Virus record (IMG/VR): IMGVR_UViG_3300050821_001146
Location: 1-49,389 of that record
DNA: 49,389 bases
DNA from: a virus
Direction: 5' to 3' (one strand)
The notes under the pieces are model-generated. The model saw only the letters and a list, made by a program, of their open reading frames with translations, had not been told where the DNA came from and made no database searches. Both the position numbers and the translations under genes were made by a program. Shown here piece after piece: positions 1-7,630 of this stretch (positions are counted from its first letter, which is position 1; each line of letters begins with the position of its first letter).

Positions 1-97
1 TAATGTACTTCTCTCTCAATGGCGAAATAATGGAATTCGGATTGGTCTTGGACATGCTGTGGACGCTTACAGTTAAGTGCGCCGTAGACTGAGATGA
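1..97. repeat. 97-bp terminal direct repeat, left copy (circular join)
   Basis: These 97 bases recur exactly at 49293-49389. The portal reading frame continues without a break when the right copy is joined to the left one. This is the usual signature of a circular or circularly permuted phage genome assembled with an overlap, not a biological terminal repeat, although a true short repeat cannot be excluded. Confidence 0.95.
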
Positions 98-908
98 CTT
101 GGCGACCCTTTGGAGCATCTATTGTCCCTCCATCTTCCGGCATCGGAATGGGCTCACCGGGTACAATGTCATCGGCTGTGAGTTCATTGCCACATTCAGG
201 ACAGGGTATAGGCGGCATTGCTTGATCGGCTGGTGACGCCCATCCGCACTGAGGGCAGAGAATTGTATCGCCAGTGTCTTCGGACCCTTCAGAAAGTATG
301 TCCAGAGAGTCCACGCCAAATTTCTCTCCGTCACCGACATAGCGAGTCCAGTAGGCAATGAATCCACCTGTCCAGGCATGGTAGACCTCTTCTTGGAGCA
401 TCTTTTGAACGGGATTCCAACGTTGAATCAATCGGGCGAGCTTTGTGCGTCCATCTGCCGTTTCAAGATCAGCAGCATTATCAGCGTCAGCAGGGAAAAA
501 CCGCACGCGAGGGGGAGCACCAGCAACGGCCCCAATGACCATGAGGCCCCGAGCTTGATAAATATTAGTGACGAACTCAAACCTTGGCATATCATCCAAA
601 TTGAGATCACCGTAATTGACAGCCTGGGCTTGATTGGGAAGTTGCCATGATTTGTCTTGCGTTGACCACCAGACGTATTGCCTACCACCCCAATAGAATT
701 CCGCTTGCTTGACATCTTTCACCTCCACTAGACGTGGATAGCGGTCTTCAGAGACGCACTTGATATACAATGAGTAGAGCGTCTTCTGTAACTCCTCATT
801 GCCTTCAAGTGGATCGCCGGGCTTCGTCTGAGACTGAGTATCGACACTTTCGGTGTCTTGACTTGTCTCAGGATGAACGCCTTCACCGATATTGACTTCC
901 TCGGCCAT
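1..908 (-). CDS. Portal protein, N-terminal part (gene spans the contig join)
   Basis: This is the 5' part of an 817-codon gene that starts with ATG at 908, runs to base 1 and continues at 49292 down to 47747. The frame holds across the join: 908 plus 1546 nt is 818 codons including stop. The portal forms the dodecameric DNA channel at the capsid vertex and docks the terminase. This half holds the acidic N-terminus, an aromatic stretch (FYWGGRQYVWW), and an EVYHAWTGGFIAYWTRY segment typical of large portals. A four-cysteine zinc-ribbon-like motif (CPQC at about 218 and CPEC at about 236) is unusual for a portal. The ATG overlaps the stop of the upstream HTH gene as TAATG. Confidence 0.85.
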   Translation of the reverse strand, partial: MAEEVNIGEGVHPETSQDTESVDTQSQTKPGDPLEGNEELQKTLYSLYIKCVSEDRYPRLVEVKDVKQAEFYWGGRQYVWWSTQDKSWQLPNQAQAVNYGDLNLDDMPRFEFVTNIYQARGLMVIGAVAGAPPRVRFFPADADNAADLETADGRTKLARLIQRWNPVQKMLQEEVYHAWTGGFIAYWTRYVGDGEKFGVDSLDILSEGSEDTGDTILCPQCGWASPADQAMPPIPCPECGNELTADDIVPGEPIPMPEDGGTIDAPKGRQVISVYGALNCKRPQHVQDQSEFHYFAIEREVH

Positions 909-1075
909 TATCCCTTAGCTTCCTTCAAGATCAATTTAATGAAATGCTCACTCACTTCAAATCGCTTTGCCAGTTGCGGCAAGGTCAATCCGTATTCATT
1001 CTTCAATCGAATTACCTTGGATACGTCGGCCCTTACAGCGGCGCAATGAGCCTTGACGATGGAATCGTTGCTCAT
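908..1075 (-). CDS. Small helix-turn-helix protein (55 aa)
   Basis: The start is set by the ATGA overlap with the stop of the upstream cysteine-rich gene. The stop overlaps the portal start (TAATG), so it is translationally coupled in the late operon. The C-terminal half reads RLKNEYGLTLPQLAKRFEVS, which fits a helix-turn-helix of the resolvase or sigma-region-4 type (L-PQLAKRF-VS). It probably binds DNA. A function in packaging or late regulation is only a guess. Confidence 0.7.
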   Translation of the reverse strand: MSNDSIVKAHCAAVRADVSKVIRLKNEYGLTLPQLAKRFEVSEHFIKLILKEAKG

Positions 1076-1338
1076 GATGTGCATACCCCAGCGCAATGGC
1101 AGTCCTTCTCCCGGCAGAACGTCTTGCACATCTGACCGGGATGAGTAGGCTGGTCATCGCATTCCGTTTTCTTTGTCTTAACACATTCACAGGGATGGCT
1201 ATTCTTGAAACTGTTGTCACACATATCGGGCTGGGCTTCCCCGGTGTAAGGATCGTGATAGTGACCATCCTTGCCACGATCCTGGGCAGCCAAGAAGCTG
1301 GCTATCGACAATGTGAGAACTAGGACGAGGTATTTCAT
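1072..1338 (-). CDS. Exported cysteine-rich small protein (88 aa)
   Basis: The N-terminus MKYLVLVLTLSIASFLAAQ is a Sec signal peptide with a likely cut after residue 18. The mature part of about 70 residues has nine cysteines, several in CxC or close pairs (CEC, CHC), plus His and Asp. This fits a disulfide-rich or metal-binding periplasmic protein. It overlaps its neighbours by ATGA on both sides. No family was recognised. A secreted gene between minor virion genes and the portal is odd. Confidence 0.75.
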   Translation of the reverse strand: MKYLVLVLTLSIASFLAAQDRGKDGHYHDPYTGEAQPDMCDNSFKNSHPCECVKTKKTECDDQPTHPGQMCKTFCREKDCHCAGVCTS

Positions 1339-1460
1339 TTTCTTTTCCCAAATAGCGCCATCATGAACTCTGGATACATCAATACAGCCACATGGTCATG
1401 GTAGCGAATGACAAGCATAAGACCATCATTGATTAATACTGTTCCAATTTCAGTTACCAT
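1335..1460 (-). CDS. Small hypothetical protein (41 aa)
   Basis: The ATG is preceded by GAGGAAG. The frame codes MVTEIGTVLINDGLMLVIRY and on to FGKRK, and its TGA overlaps the ATG of the next gene (ATGA). It is too short for family recognition. Support comes from the ribosome binding site and coupling on both sides. Alternating hydrophobic residues suggest a small beta-rich fold. Confidence 0.55.
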   Translation of the reverse strand: MVTEIGTVLINDGLMLVIRYHDHVAVLMYPEFMMALFGKRK

Positions 1461-1608
1461 TCTTTTTCTTCCTCGGCATTACATGCTTACGCTTGAGCGA
1501 TCCCTTCGCCGTGGCGTTGTCCCACTCACGGACGCCTTCCTTGCCCAAGGCAGCGACTCCAGAGGCCGAATGGCCCCACGCTGCCTGCGCTTTGGATTGC
1601 CATGGCAT
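1450..1608 (-). CDS. Small basic phage protein of the 'SKAQ' type (52 aa)
   Basis: It begins MPWQSKAQAAWGHS and ends in a lysine/arginine-rich tail (MPRKKKNGN). The opening resembles a class of very small phage proteins starting M-P-x-x-SKAQ. Their function is unknown. The ATG overlaps the stop of the upstream 583-residue gene (TAATG) and the 3' end overlaps the next gene. This tight coupling supports it being translated. Confidence 0.6.
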   Translation of the reverse strand: MPWQSKAQAAWGHSASGVAALGKEGVREWDNATAKGSLKRKHVMPRKKKNGN

Positions 1609-3359
1609 TAGTTCAACGCTTCGAGCGTCGCATCAAGTCCCTGCGCGCCAGGGTTATTGGTTGCACCGACGCCCTCAAACCACACCGAGATGCGGGCATT
1701 AGTGGTGAGATTGATGGCAGCAGATGCGGCCACGGCAGTGTCGGCGCCGTTACGGACAAGGGTGGTAGCGCCGGCAGCTAGGTTCTGAGTGGAATAACCA
1801 TTGACTATAGCTGTACCGGAAGCGCCAATGGTTAAAATTCGTACAGTGCAAGTATAGGTGCCATTGTAAGCCGCGCCCGTGCCGGTTGCCGTGTCCAGAA
1901 TGTTACATAGCGGCGTGGGCACTGATGCAGTATTGGTACCGTTGGAATCCCAGGCGACAATGAGGCGAGTCGAGGAGTCGCCGCCATCGGTATAGGTGAA
2001 TTTGCCGGTGACGCGGAATTCAGCGCCGATGTAGTTGAAGCAATTGGCTGGGATCGTCCAACTGGCAATGGGATTGGGAACGGTAGTGGCCGATGAGCCG
2101 TTGATGCCACCAGCAGCGGCCATCTGTACGATGTTGGATGAGGAAGCGCCACAAACTCCCATGCGATTGCCTGGAGCATAGGTATAGCTAACCGAGGAAT
2201 TGGTGAATGTATGCTGCCCAGTCAAAGTGTTTGCCGTGGTCGCAAGGACAGGAGCAAGTTGTGCCGTGCTGAGTGGATATGTCGTGATCTGAGCACCGCC
2301 TGTCGTGAAGAGACCGCCCTTGCCGAAGGTTGATCCTACTTGGCCATAGGTGGTATTAGTTACGGCACAGGCAGGGGTAATTGTCTCCAGCGTTGTCATC
2401 GTGCAGACTGTGGACGTGACGGGAATTTGATAGGCAAGGATATAGGTGCCGCCAGAAAGGGACAGATAAGGAACGGCACCAACGGCGCCAGGAGAAGCGG
2501 CTGGGATACCAAGGTCAATGGCCTTTGAAGCGGCTGATGTCCATGTCGTTGTGGCCGAGCAAGGACCTTCATTGCCATAAATATCGACATAGGTCCAACA
2601 GGCATAGACCGCGCCACCCCAAGATGCCGAGCCAGCCACTGTCGCGTCAGAGCACATCTGGTGGGTAGAGTCGCAGGCAAGCTGGCCAGCGATATTGACG
2701 GCGGGGAGCGTGGGAGCGGCAAGAGCTAGGCCGGTCGGAGTGCCATTCCAAAGACGTGGCATACCATTTCTTAGATCCAGAATGGAAATCGTCGGATAGA
2801 CTACGGCAAGGGCATTGAGCATGGCGTTCGTACCGCCAAGTAATGTCCAGGCAGAGTCCACAACAACTTTGCCACCACCAGAAGCGGCGGCAGCAGCGGC
2901 AGCAGAAGTCAGGCCGAAGGTGCCATCATAGACGAGGGCACTTTGGCCGTGAGTGTTGGCAAAGGTTCCAGTAAGAGTGGCACAGATGGGAGTTCCGCCA
3001 ATACCGAGATTCCCGGCAGGACAATTGCCGTAGCTGATTGCCGTCATGGATGTCGCCGTCTCAGCATTGCCATCGTTGACGAATGGCGCCAATAGGAACA
3101 CTGAACTCCACGCTATGTGGACATCAAGAACGGTACCGTCTTGCATGGCTGTGGGAGGAGTGACGGTAATTGACGTTCCAGATCCAGTGGCCGTGTTCCC
3201 GCTAATAATGGTGGAATGCCAGGTAGCATAGGCGCTGGCATAGAACATCCCATTGACGCGAGACAGGGGAGAGGGCTGCTGGGCATTTACAGTGCCAAGC
3301 CCGAGCACGCCGAATGCCAGTACGATTGAGAGAGCTATTGCAAGATATTTCTTCATCAT
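1608..3359 (-). CDS. Exported virion-associated or secreted protein (583 aa) with Sec signal peptide
   Basis: ATGATG at 3359 follows AGGAGA. Residues 1-27 (MMKKYLAIALSIVLAFG, then a cut near VNAQ) form a clear signal peptide. The rest is rich in Thr, Ala, Gly and Ser with scattered cysteines. Its beta-strand repeats resemble phage fibre shafts, and the C-terminal part ends in an ARISVWFEGVG segment. It lies between minor virion genes and the portal, so a capsid- or tail-decorating fibre is possible. The signal peptide instead suggests delivery to the periplasm. No enzymatic motif was seen. Confidence 0.7.
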   Translation of the reverse strand: MMKKYLAIALSIVLAFGVLGLGTVNAQQPSPLSRVNGMFYASAYATWHSTIISGNTATGSGTSITVTPPTAMQDGTVLDVHIAWSSVFLLAPFVNDGNAETATSMTAISYGNCPAGNLGIGGTPICATLTGTFANTHGQSALVYDGTFGLTSAAAAAAASGGGKVVVDSAWTLLGGTNAMLNALAVVYPTISILDLRNGMPRLWNGTPTGLALAAPTLPAVNIAGQLACDSTHQMCSDATVAGSASWGGAVYACWTYVDIYGNEGPCSATTTWTSAASKAIDLGIPAASPGAVGAVPYLSLSGGTYILAYQIPVTSTVCTMTTLETITPACAVTNTTYGQVGSTFGKGGLFTTGGAQITTYPLSTAQLAPVLATTANTLTGQHTFTNSSVSYTYAPGNRMGVCGASSSNIVQMAAAGGINGSSATTVPNPIASWTIPANCFNYIGAEFRVTGKFTYTDGGDSSTRLIVAWDSNGTNTASVPTPLCNILDTATGTGAAYNGTYTCTVRILTIGASGTAIVNGYSTQNLAAGATTLVRNGADTAVAASAAINLTTNARISVWFEGVGATNNPGAQGLDATLEALN

Positions 3360-3373
3360 TGTCTCCTATTGAA

Positions 3374-3709
3374 TTAGCTGAACTCTTCTTCTTCCATTGG
3401 AGGAGCAGCGCCCTCCGAAGCTACATTGGCGGGCTGACCGCCAAGATGCTGATGAATGTGTTCAGCGATGCCTTCTGAATCGCCGTGGGCGTGCTCATGC
3501 TGTTCATGCTGACCATTGTGGTGCATGATGTGGACAGTATGGCCTTGACTGTGGCTATGAATATGAATGTGAGGGGCACGATGCTGCCCCGATTTCTCTT
3601 CCACGTCACCGGCACCAGCCTTTGACGTTCCTTCGTGACCGATACTGCCAGCGCCGAAGTGGGCACCGTGTTGCGGATTCATGAAATGACGATCACTCGC
3701 TCCCGCCAT
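3374..3709 (-). CDS. Histidine-rich protein (111 aa), probable metal binder
   Basis: GGAGG precedes the ATG. The centre (about residues 44-85) is packed with His in alternating patterns such as HIHIHSHS and HIMHHNGQHEQHEHAHG, with about 20 His in total. The C-terminus is acidic (MEEEEFS). Such His clusters bind Zn, Ni or Cu. There is no signal peptide. It sits in the structural operon and overlaps the previous gene, so it may be a minor virion component or a metal store for the many zinc-type proteins here. No family was recognised. Confidence 0.7.
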   Translation of the reverse strand: MAGASDRHFMNPQHGAHFGAGSIGHEGTSKAGAGDVEEKSGQHRAPHIHIHSHSQGHTVHIMHHNGQHEQHEHAHGDSEGIAEHIHQHLGGQPANVASEGAAPPMEEEEFS

Positions 3710-4004
3710 TATTGCCTCCTAATCCTTCCGTATGTTCTTGCTCTTGAGATTCCTTATGGGCTGAAGTGAAATAATTGCAACAGCCCTCGGGATCGACTTG
3801 GCCATTGACCTCGGGATCGTTTACGACATGAGGATCGGTACAAGTCGATGGCTCTTGAAACTTGGTGCAATTCTCGCATTCAAATGGGCCGAGATCGGGA
3901 GTAACATAGCCTGATGCAGCCGTGCCATCAGGAGGGGCAGCGGTGGGGGCTGGTGCTGGGCCTCTCAATGCCGATTCGATCATCCCATCGCCACGACTAG
4001 CCAT
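3693..4004 (-). CDS. Cysteine-motif hypothetical protein (103 aa)
   Basis: GAAGGA lies ahead of the ATG. A Pro/Ala-rich N-terminus precedes a compact cysteine module, FECENCTKF, then a Cys, then VDPEGCCNYF. This is a C-x2-C-x-n-C-x-n-CC arrangement of the kind found in small metal-binding or Fe-S-like phage virion proteins. The tail is Gly/Asn/Glu rich. The gene overlaps both neighbours. The function is unknown; a minor structural role is inferred from position. Confidence 0.65.
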   Translation of the reverse strand: MASRGDGMIESALRGPAPAPTAAPPDGTAASGYVTPDLGPFECENCTKFQEPSTCTDPHVVNDPEVNGQVDPEGCCNYFTSAHKESQEQEHTEGLGGNNGGSE

Positions 4005-4281
4005 TCTTTATCCTTCCGCCGTCAGTCATTTCGAGCCACCTACGTCGTTGATCCCACGTCATCCCTGCCATTGGATTCCTTGGCTTCTTAATCACCTTCA
4101 CATTGCCTCGTTCTGGTATCGGAACGTCGGCCAAGGTCTTTGTTACCTTGCCAGTATCGTCATATTCCACAGCGAATTGACGTTCAAGGTCCTTGATGCG
4201 CTTACGAAGGAGATCGAGTTCAGCGAATAGCGATGTCACGGTCCTATGGTATTCGCCGCGCAATACCACTGGTGATTTCAT
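3997..4281 (-). CDS. Coiled-coil hypothetical protein (94 aa)
   Basis: The start at 4281 was chosen because its ATG overlaps the upstream TGA (ATGA) and GAGG lies just ahead. A longer in-frame form starting at 4305 lacks this support. Residues 15-40 (TSLFAELDLLRKRIKDLE) form a short heptad coiled coil. The C-terminal half is basic (MTWDQRRRWLEM). It is probably a minor late protein; no family was recognised. Confidence 0.65.
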   Translation of the reverse strand: MKSPVVLRGEYHRTVTSLFAELDLLRKRIKDLERQFAVEYDDTGKVTKTLADVPIPERGNVKVIKKPRNPMAGMTWDQRRRWLEMTDGGRIKNG

Positions 4282-4754
4282 GCTAACCTCGTTATCTTTG
4301 CCCATACGTCGGCATCGTTTGGCAAGGTCTTCATGAACAATCGCATGAATTTGCCGCCAGTTGGACTGAGATCAATCCTGTTATTGAATGGCGATACCGT
4401 TGTTGGGACAAGGGTATAAGCTGCTGCAACGGGAGTGATATAGAAAGCATCGGCATCGGTATCGGCCTCTTGAACGTCAATCTCAGCGACACCGGGAGTG
4501 GAATCGAAATGGACTTCAATGCACACCATTGGAGGCGGCATCCCCTCGAAGCCAGCCTGTAGATTGACGGCAATGGAAGCGGTGCCAGCGGCAACCTCTT
4601 CGACAGCCACATTCGTGTCATTGACGGGAAGTTGAGTGGCGCCAGCAGCGAGAGTGCCCCACACGTAGCAAGACTCTCCCTTTTGCAAGGCGATGGGAGA
4701 GATGTTGGAAGTGACTGGCGCTGTGGCTCCAAGCGCCCCTGGATATAGTGGCAT
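4278..4754 (-). CDS. Beta-rich minor structural protein (158 aa)
   Basis: The ATG at 4754 overlaps the terminase stop (TAATG) with GGGAGG upstream, so an earlier in-frame ATG is rejected. The sequence is Thr/Val/Ala rich with alternating strands (VCIEVHFDSTPGVAEIDVQ) and few charges, like small capsid- or tail-associated beta proteins. The terminase-adjacent position supports a virion role. A decoration or head-completion protein is possible but unproven. Confidence 0.65.
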   Translation of the reverse strand: MPLYPGALGATAPVTSNISPIALQKGESCYVWGTLAAGATQLPVNDTNVAVEEVAAGTASIAVNLQAGFEGMPPPMVCIEVHFDSTPGVAEIDVQEADTDADAFYITPVAAAYTLVPTTVSPFNNRIDLSPTGGKFMRLFMKTLPNDADVWAKITRLA

Positions 4755-6415
4755 TATGCTATTCCTCCCGCTGTCCTTGGTCTCCAAATTCGCCCGAGCC
4801 CACCACGGCGTCGGCCCCTGCGTACCTTCTCGGCTGCTGTGGCCCTTCTATTGAGCATGGCAACGGAATTGATGTCCATGTCCTCTAAATTCTTATTGCG
4901 GGCCTTGGCAAAGGCTAGGACCTTCTCGTTGACAACCTCAATCATGGGCTGTTTACCGGGACGCATCCTCGATTTATAGCCATAGCGTGCGCTATCGAAG
5001 GCATCGTCACCGTCAAACTTGACAATCTCTTCAGGATCGTCTTCGTCGGTACAGATCATGGGAATAACGTCGATCAGGCCCTTGCATGACGGGTCAATCT
5101 CCAATTCAAGGGCCTTCATCCCCTCATAGAGAGCCTGGGCTCCATGCTGACGGTCATTATCGGCCTCGGTGGGATATGGCATTCCATTCTGCTTGAATAT
5201 CTCTCCCATTTGATCGGCAAAGGAATCCTGTTCAGATCGCTTCTGGAAGGCATCGGGAGAGAGGTAGATGGCATCGACAAGGTGACGCTCGTCGGCGGGG
5301 GTAGAATCGACAATCTCCTGGGCCTGGGAGCGGGCAGAATGGTGATTGGACATGCGCTCCCGGTAGATCTTCGTTATTTTTCCAACCCGAGACATCCAAT
5401 GACAAGAGCAGGGATGCTGGAATCCCCAGTCAATACCCAGCCATCTTGGGTGCCAATCTTTATCGGGCAAGCATTTCTTAACATAAGGGCCTCCAGGTGT
5501 GGGGTCCCAGATGTCATAGAATTGCCCGGCGAATTCATCCCAATTACCGAGAAGCCATCCGGTGCGGAGTCGTTGCGGTAGATTATCAAGTTCATGCCCC
5601 CTTTGCGTATTCTTAATGAAGAATTCAAATCGTTCCTTGTCGGTGAATCCTCGACGTGGAATGGGGTGGCCATAGGTGCAAGAGCCACCATAATCGACTA
5701 CGAGCCGGCCAGAATCGTTGACGCAGCCATAGTAATCGCAAGCGCGAAGGCTATTCTCGGCCAGGGCCGTGCGGCACCATTCGATATTGTCCCAAGCATA
5801 CATGGGTGTGAAGGTATAGTCCTCGGCCCGTTCCTTGCCATGATAGTCTTTTTTGTACATCAGGCGACGAATGTAGGAATGGCCAGGGCCACCAGGATTC
5901 ATCGCCCACAGCGTCTTGCACAATTTGTCTGGGATTGACTTGCCCTTGACAGTGCCCGTCCAGCGCCGAGTCTCATTGAGCTTAACCAATTCCATTTCGG
6001 TCAGGCGAGTGGCTTCATCGACAAAAACATCCATGTATTCCTTGCCCTGGAAATCGTCAATATCGCCAGGATGCTCCGCGTAGCCAAACACGATGCGGGA
6101 CTGTGGATTTGTAGGCAGGTACAAGGTCTTTTCGCTGGCTCGCCACCAATCACGCATGAATGGCCACGATTTGAAATAGCCACCCTCAAGGTGGGTATCG
6201 CGCAATTGATTCCATTTGCGACGGAATAGAAGGCCGGCGGTGCCGGGATACTTTAATCTTCGCAATAACATCGCCACGCGCATAATGTGGGATTTGGTTG
6301 AACCCTTGCTACCGCCAATGCCAATAATCGACGGCCCCACAGCATCCTCAACCTGATCGTAGACTCGGCGCTGTTTGGGCTGCAAACTAATATCGAGTTT
6401 AGTGGGAGTGGCCAT
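4754..6415 (-). CDS. terL: Terminase large subunit (553 aa)
   Basis: This is the packaging motor ATPase and nuclease. The Walker A is GGSKGSTKS (about 34-42), the Walker B is YMDVFVDE (127-134), and the coupling motif region is TLWAMNPGG (169-177). The C-terminal RNase-H-like nuclease starts at WLGIDWG (D329), with later acidic residues in DDAFDSARYG. A cysteine/histidine segment around 226-250 (C-x4-C, then C-x3-H) looks like a small metal-binding insert. AAGGA precedes the ATG. The length is normal for the family. It is followed by TAATG coupling to the next gene. It pairs with the small subunit at 7026-7487. Confidence 0.93.
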   Translation of the reverse strand: MATPTKLDISLQPKQRRVYDQVEDAVGPSIIGIGGSKGSTKSHIMRVAMLLRRLKYPGTAGLLFRRKWNQLRDTHLEGGYFKSWPFMRDWWRASEKTLYLPTNPQSRIVFGYAEHPGDIDDFQGKEYMDVFVDEATRLTEMELVKLNETRRWTGTVKGKSIPDKLCKTLWAMNPGGPGHSYIRRLMYKKDYHGKERAEDYTFTPMYAWDNIEWCRTALAENSLRACDYYGCVNDSGRLVVDYGGSCTYGHPIPRRGFTDKERFEFFIKNTQRGHELDNLPQRLRTGWLLGNWDEFAGQFYDIWDPTPGGPYVKKCLPDKDWHPRWLGIDWGFQHPCSCHWMSRVGKITKIYRERMSNHHSARSQAQEIVDSTPADERHLVDAIYLSPDAFQKRSEQDSFADQMGEIFKQNGMPYPTEADNDRQHGAQALYEGMKALELEIDPSCKGLIDVIPMICTDEDDPEEIVKFDGDDAFDSARYGYKSRMRPGKQPMIEVVNEKVLAFAKARNKNLEDMDINSVAMLNRRATAAEKVRRGRRRGGLGRIWRPRTAGGIA

Positions 6416-6601
6416 TTATTCCTTATCCATCATTGCAAACCATTGATCTGGATGGACCGCCATTGCTATCGTCCCATCTGCATTCCAAACCACGACGCAG
6501 CTACCATCCTTGTTCGTGGAAATGTCAATCAGCCCTTCCGGCGGAATCGGTTCACTGGGGCCTTGACATTTAGGGCAAGTGCAATTTTTTGTCATGGTCA
6601 T
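6416..6601 (-). CDS. Small CxxC-containing hypothetical protein (61 aa)
   Basis: It starts MTMTKNCTCPKCQG and ends directly against the terminase ATG. The N-terminal C-x-C-x2-C could bind a metal ion. The remainder (CVVVWNADGTIAMAVHPDQW) is compact alpha/beta. The ribosome site is weak, and the second ATG at 6595 is an alternative start. It lies between packaging genes, so an accessory packaging role is conceivable; no family was recognised. Confidence 0.6.
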   Translation of the reverse strand: MTMTKNCTCPKCQGPSEPIPPEGLIDISTNKDGSCVVVWNADGTIAMAVHPDQWFAMMDKE

Positions 6602-6606
6602 GGTAG

Positions 6607-7029
6607 TTATATGGAATCACTTTCAATTTCAGATTTTTCCAATTTTCCTGTGGCCGATGACGATAATTCCATGGAACTGGAATCGGATGGCAATTCTTGG
6701 GATTTTATGGCAGGGTTAAATGGGACCCGACCCCCGGTGGTCTCTCTATTAGCGCCTGTCATACCCTCACCATTCCTATTCAATCCATTGTCATTCGATT
6801 GCCTAGGCCACGCCACGACATAGACTAGCAAGCCGATGGCGTTGGTATCGGAATAGCGCACGATACCATGCAAGGATCTAAGCTTGGCAAAGCGTAGGTT
6901 ACGTTCCGGTGCCGTGCGGTACTCTTCCCTTTGATAATGGCATCGTTCAGTGTCGTGGATGATGCGGCGAACGTAGCGAGGCAGAGGATTACATGGAACA
7001 AGGCGAGCATCGGCCAGGGTCTTAGTCAT
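6607..7029 (-). CDS. Hypothetical protein between terminase subunits (140 aa)
   Basis: The ATG overlaps the stop of the small terminase (ATGA) with GAGG just ahead. The N-terminal half is basic (NPLPRYVRRIIHDTERCHYQ). A hydrophobic stretch, IGLLVYVVAWP, lies near residue 70. The C-terminal third is Ser/Glu rich and probably disordered. Its position and coupling suggest a role in packaging, but nothing identifies it. Confidence 0.6.
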   Translation of the reverse strand: MTKTLADARLVPCNPLPRYVRRIIHDTERCHYQREEYRTAPERNLRFAKLRSLHGIVRYSDTNAIGLLVYVVAWPRQSNDNGLNRNGEGMTGANRETTGGRVPFNPAIKSQELPSDSSSMELSSSATGKLEKSEIESDSI

Positions 7030-7487
7030 TCCTCGTCCTTGTTTACGTCCACAGTGTTTGTGATGCTGATATTCAAATGGCTAGGACCGTCTGCGCTATC
7101 GCTTGCCAATAGTCCGTGCAAACGAAGCGACAATTTAATCGCGTCCATTTGAATCCCATTATCATCTACTTCGATTATGTCCGTGATCTCGCCATTCCAA
7201 TTGGCCGTGATTGTCTTCTGCGCGTCCAGCTTCTTGCGGAGCTTGCGGAGAATATCTGGAGTGCTCATTCCTACAGCTTCCATCAATTCTGGTAGCTTGC
7301 GACGCATATCCGCGATAGCTTCGCGTCCCGCATTGGGATGCGAATACCTCGCAATCTGCGAAGACTTGGCAACGGTATTCCCTGCCATTAGAGAGGCTAA
7401 CAGAACCTTGCGGCGAGGCTTTAGTGTCGCGGCGGCTTGCGTAATTTTGCGTTCGTCCAGCGCGTTTGTAGGGCCATTAATGGCCAT
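7026..7487 (-). CDS. terS: Terminase small subunit (153 aa)
   Basis: This recognises phage DNA and presents it to the large subunit. The N-terminal half is helical with a homeodomain-like HTH (KPRRKVLLASLMAGNT then IARYSHPNAGREAI). The middle part is STPDILRKLRKKLDA, and the C-terminal region (MDAIKLSLRLHGLL) matches the oligomerisation end of terminase small subunits of the HTH plus K-x-LHG type. It is the first gene of the late operon, directly below a promoter-like sequence. It has no clear Shine-Dalgarno, so the message may be leaderless. Confidence 0.75.
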   Translation of the reverse strand: MAINGPTNALDERKITQAAATLKPRRKVLLASLMAGNTVAKSSQIARYSHPNAGREAIADMRRKLPELMEAVGMSTPDILRKLRKKLDAQKTITANWNGEITDIIEVDDNGIQMDAIKLSLRLHGLLASDSADGPSHLNISITNTVDVNKDEE

Positions 7488-7496
7488 TTGGAAGCG

Positions 7497-7525
7497 AAGT
7501 TACTTTAACTCTAATTCCTTGTCAA
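7497..7525 (-). promoter_or_regulatory. Promoter-like sequence for the late operon
   Basis: On the minus strand TTGACA (7520-7525) is followed after exactly 17 bases by TAACTT (7497-7502). That is a perfect -35 and a 4/6 -10. The terminase small subunit ATG begins only 9 bases beyond the -10, which implies an almost leaderless transcript. Confidence 0.5.
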
Positions 7526-7535
7526 GCCAACGAAA

Positions 7536-7547
7536 CGTACTAGTACG
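7536..7547. promoter_or_regulatory. 12-bp perfect palindrome CGTACTAGTACG (possible operator)
   Basis: This perfect dyad lies about 10 bp upstream of the -35 of the late promoter-like sequence. It is the right size and position for a repressor or activator site. It is too short to form a stable RNA hairpin. Confidence 0.35.
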
Positions 7548-7568
7548 ATGAATTGAATATAAATAGAA

Positions 7569-7596
7569 ATGGCCTACCCTGTTAAGGATAGGCCAT
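7569..7596 (-). terminator. Rho-independent-type terminator of the early-left operon
   Basis: ATGGCCTA and TAGGCCAT form an 8-bp stem around a 12-nt loop in which CCT and AGG can also pair. In the minus direction it is followed by a T-rich run (TTTCTATTTATATT). It lies 35 bases past the stop of the metallopeptidase gene. Confidence 0.6.
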
Positions 7597-7630
7597 ATAC
7601 TATTGAATTGATTGTAATTAGATTGGATTA

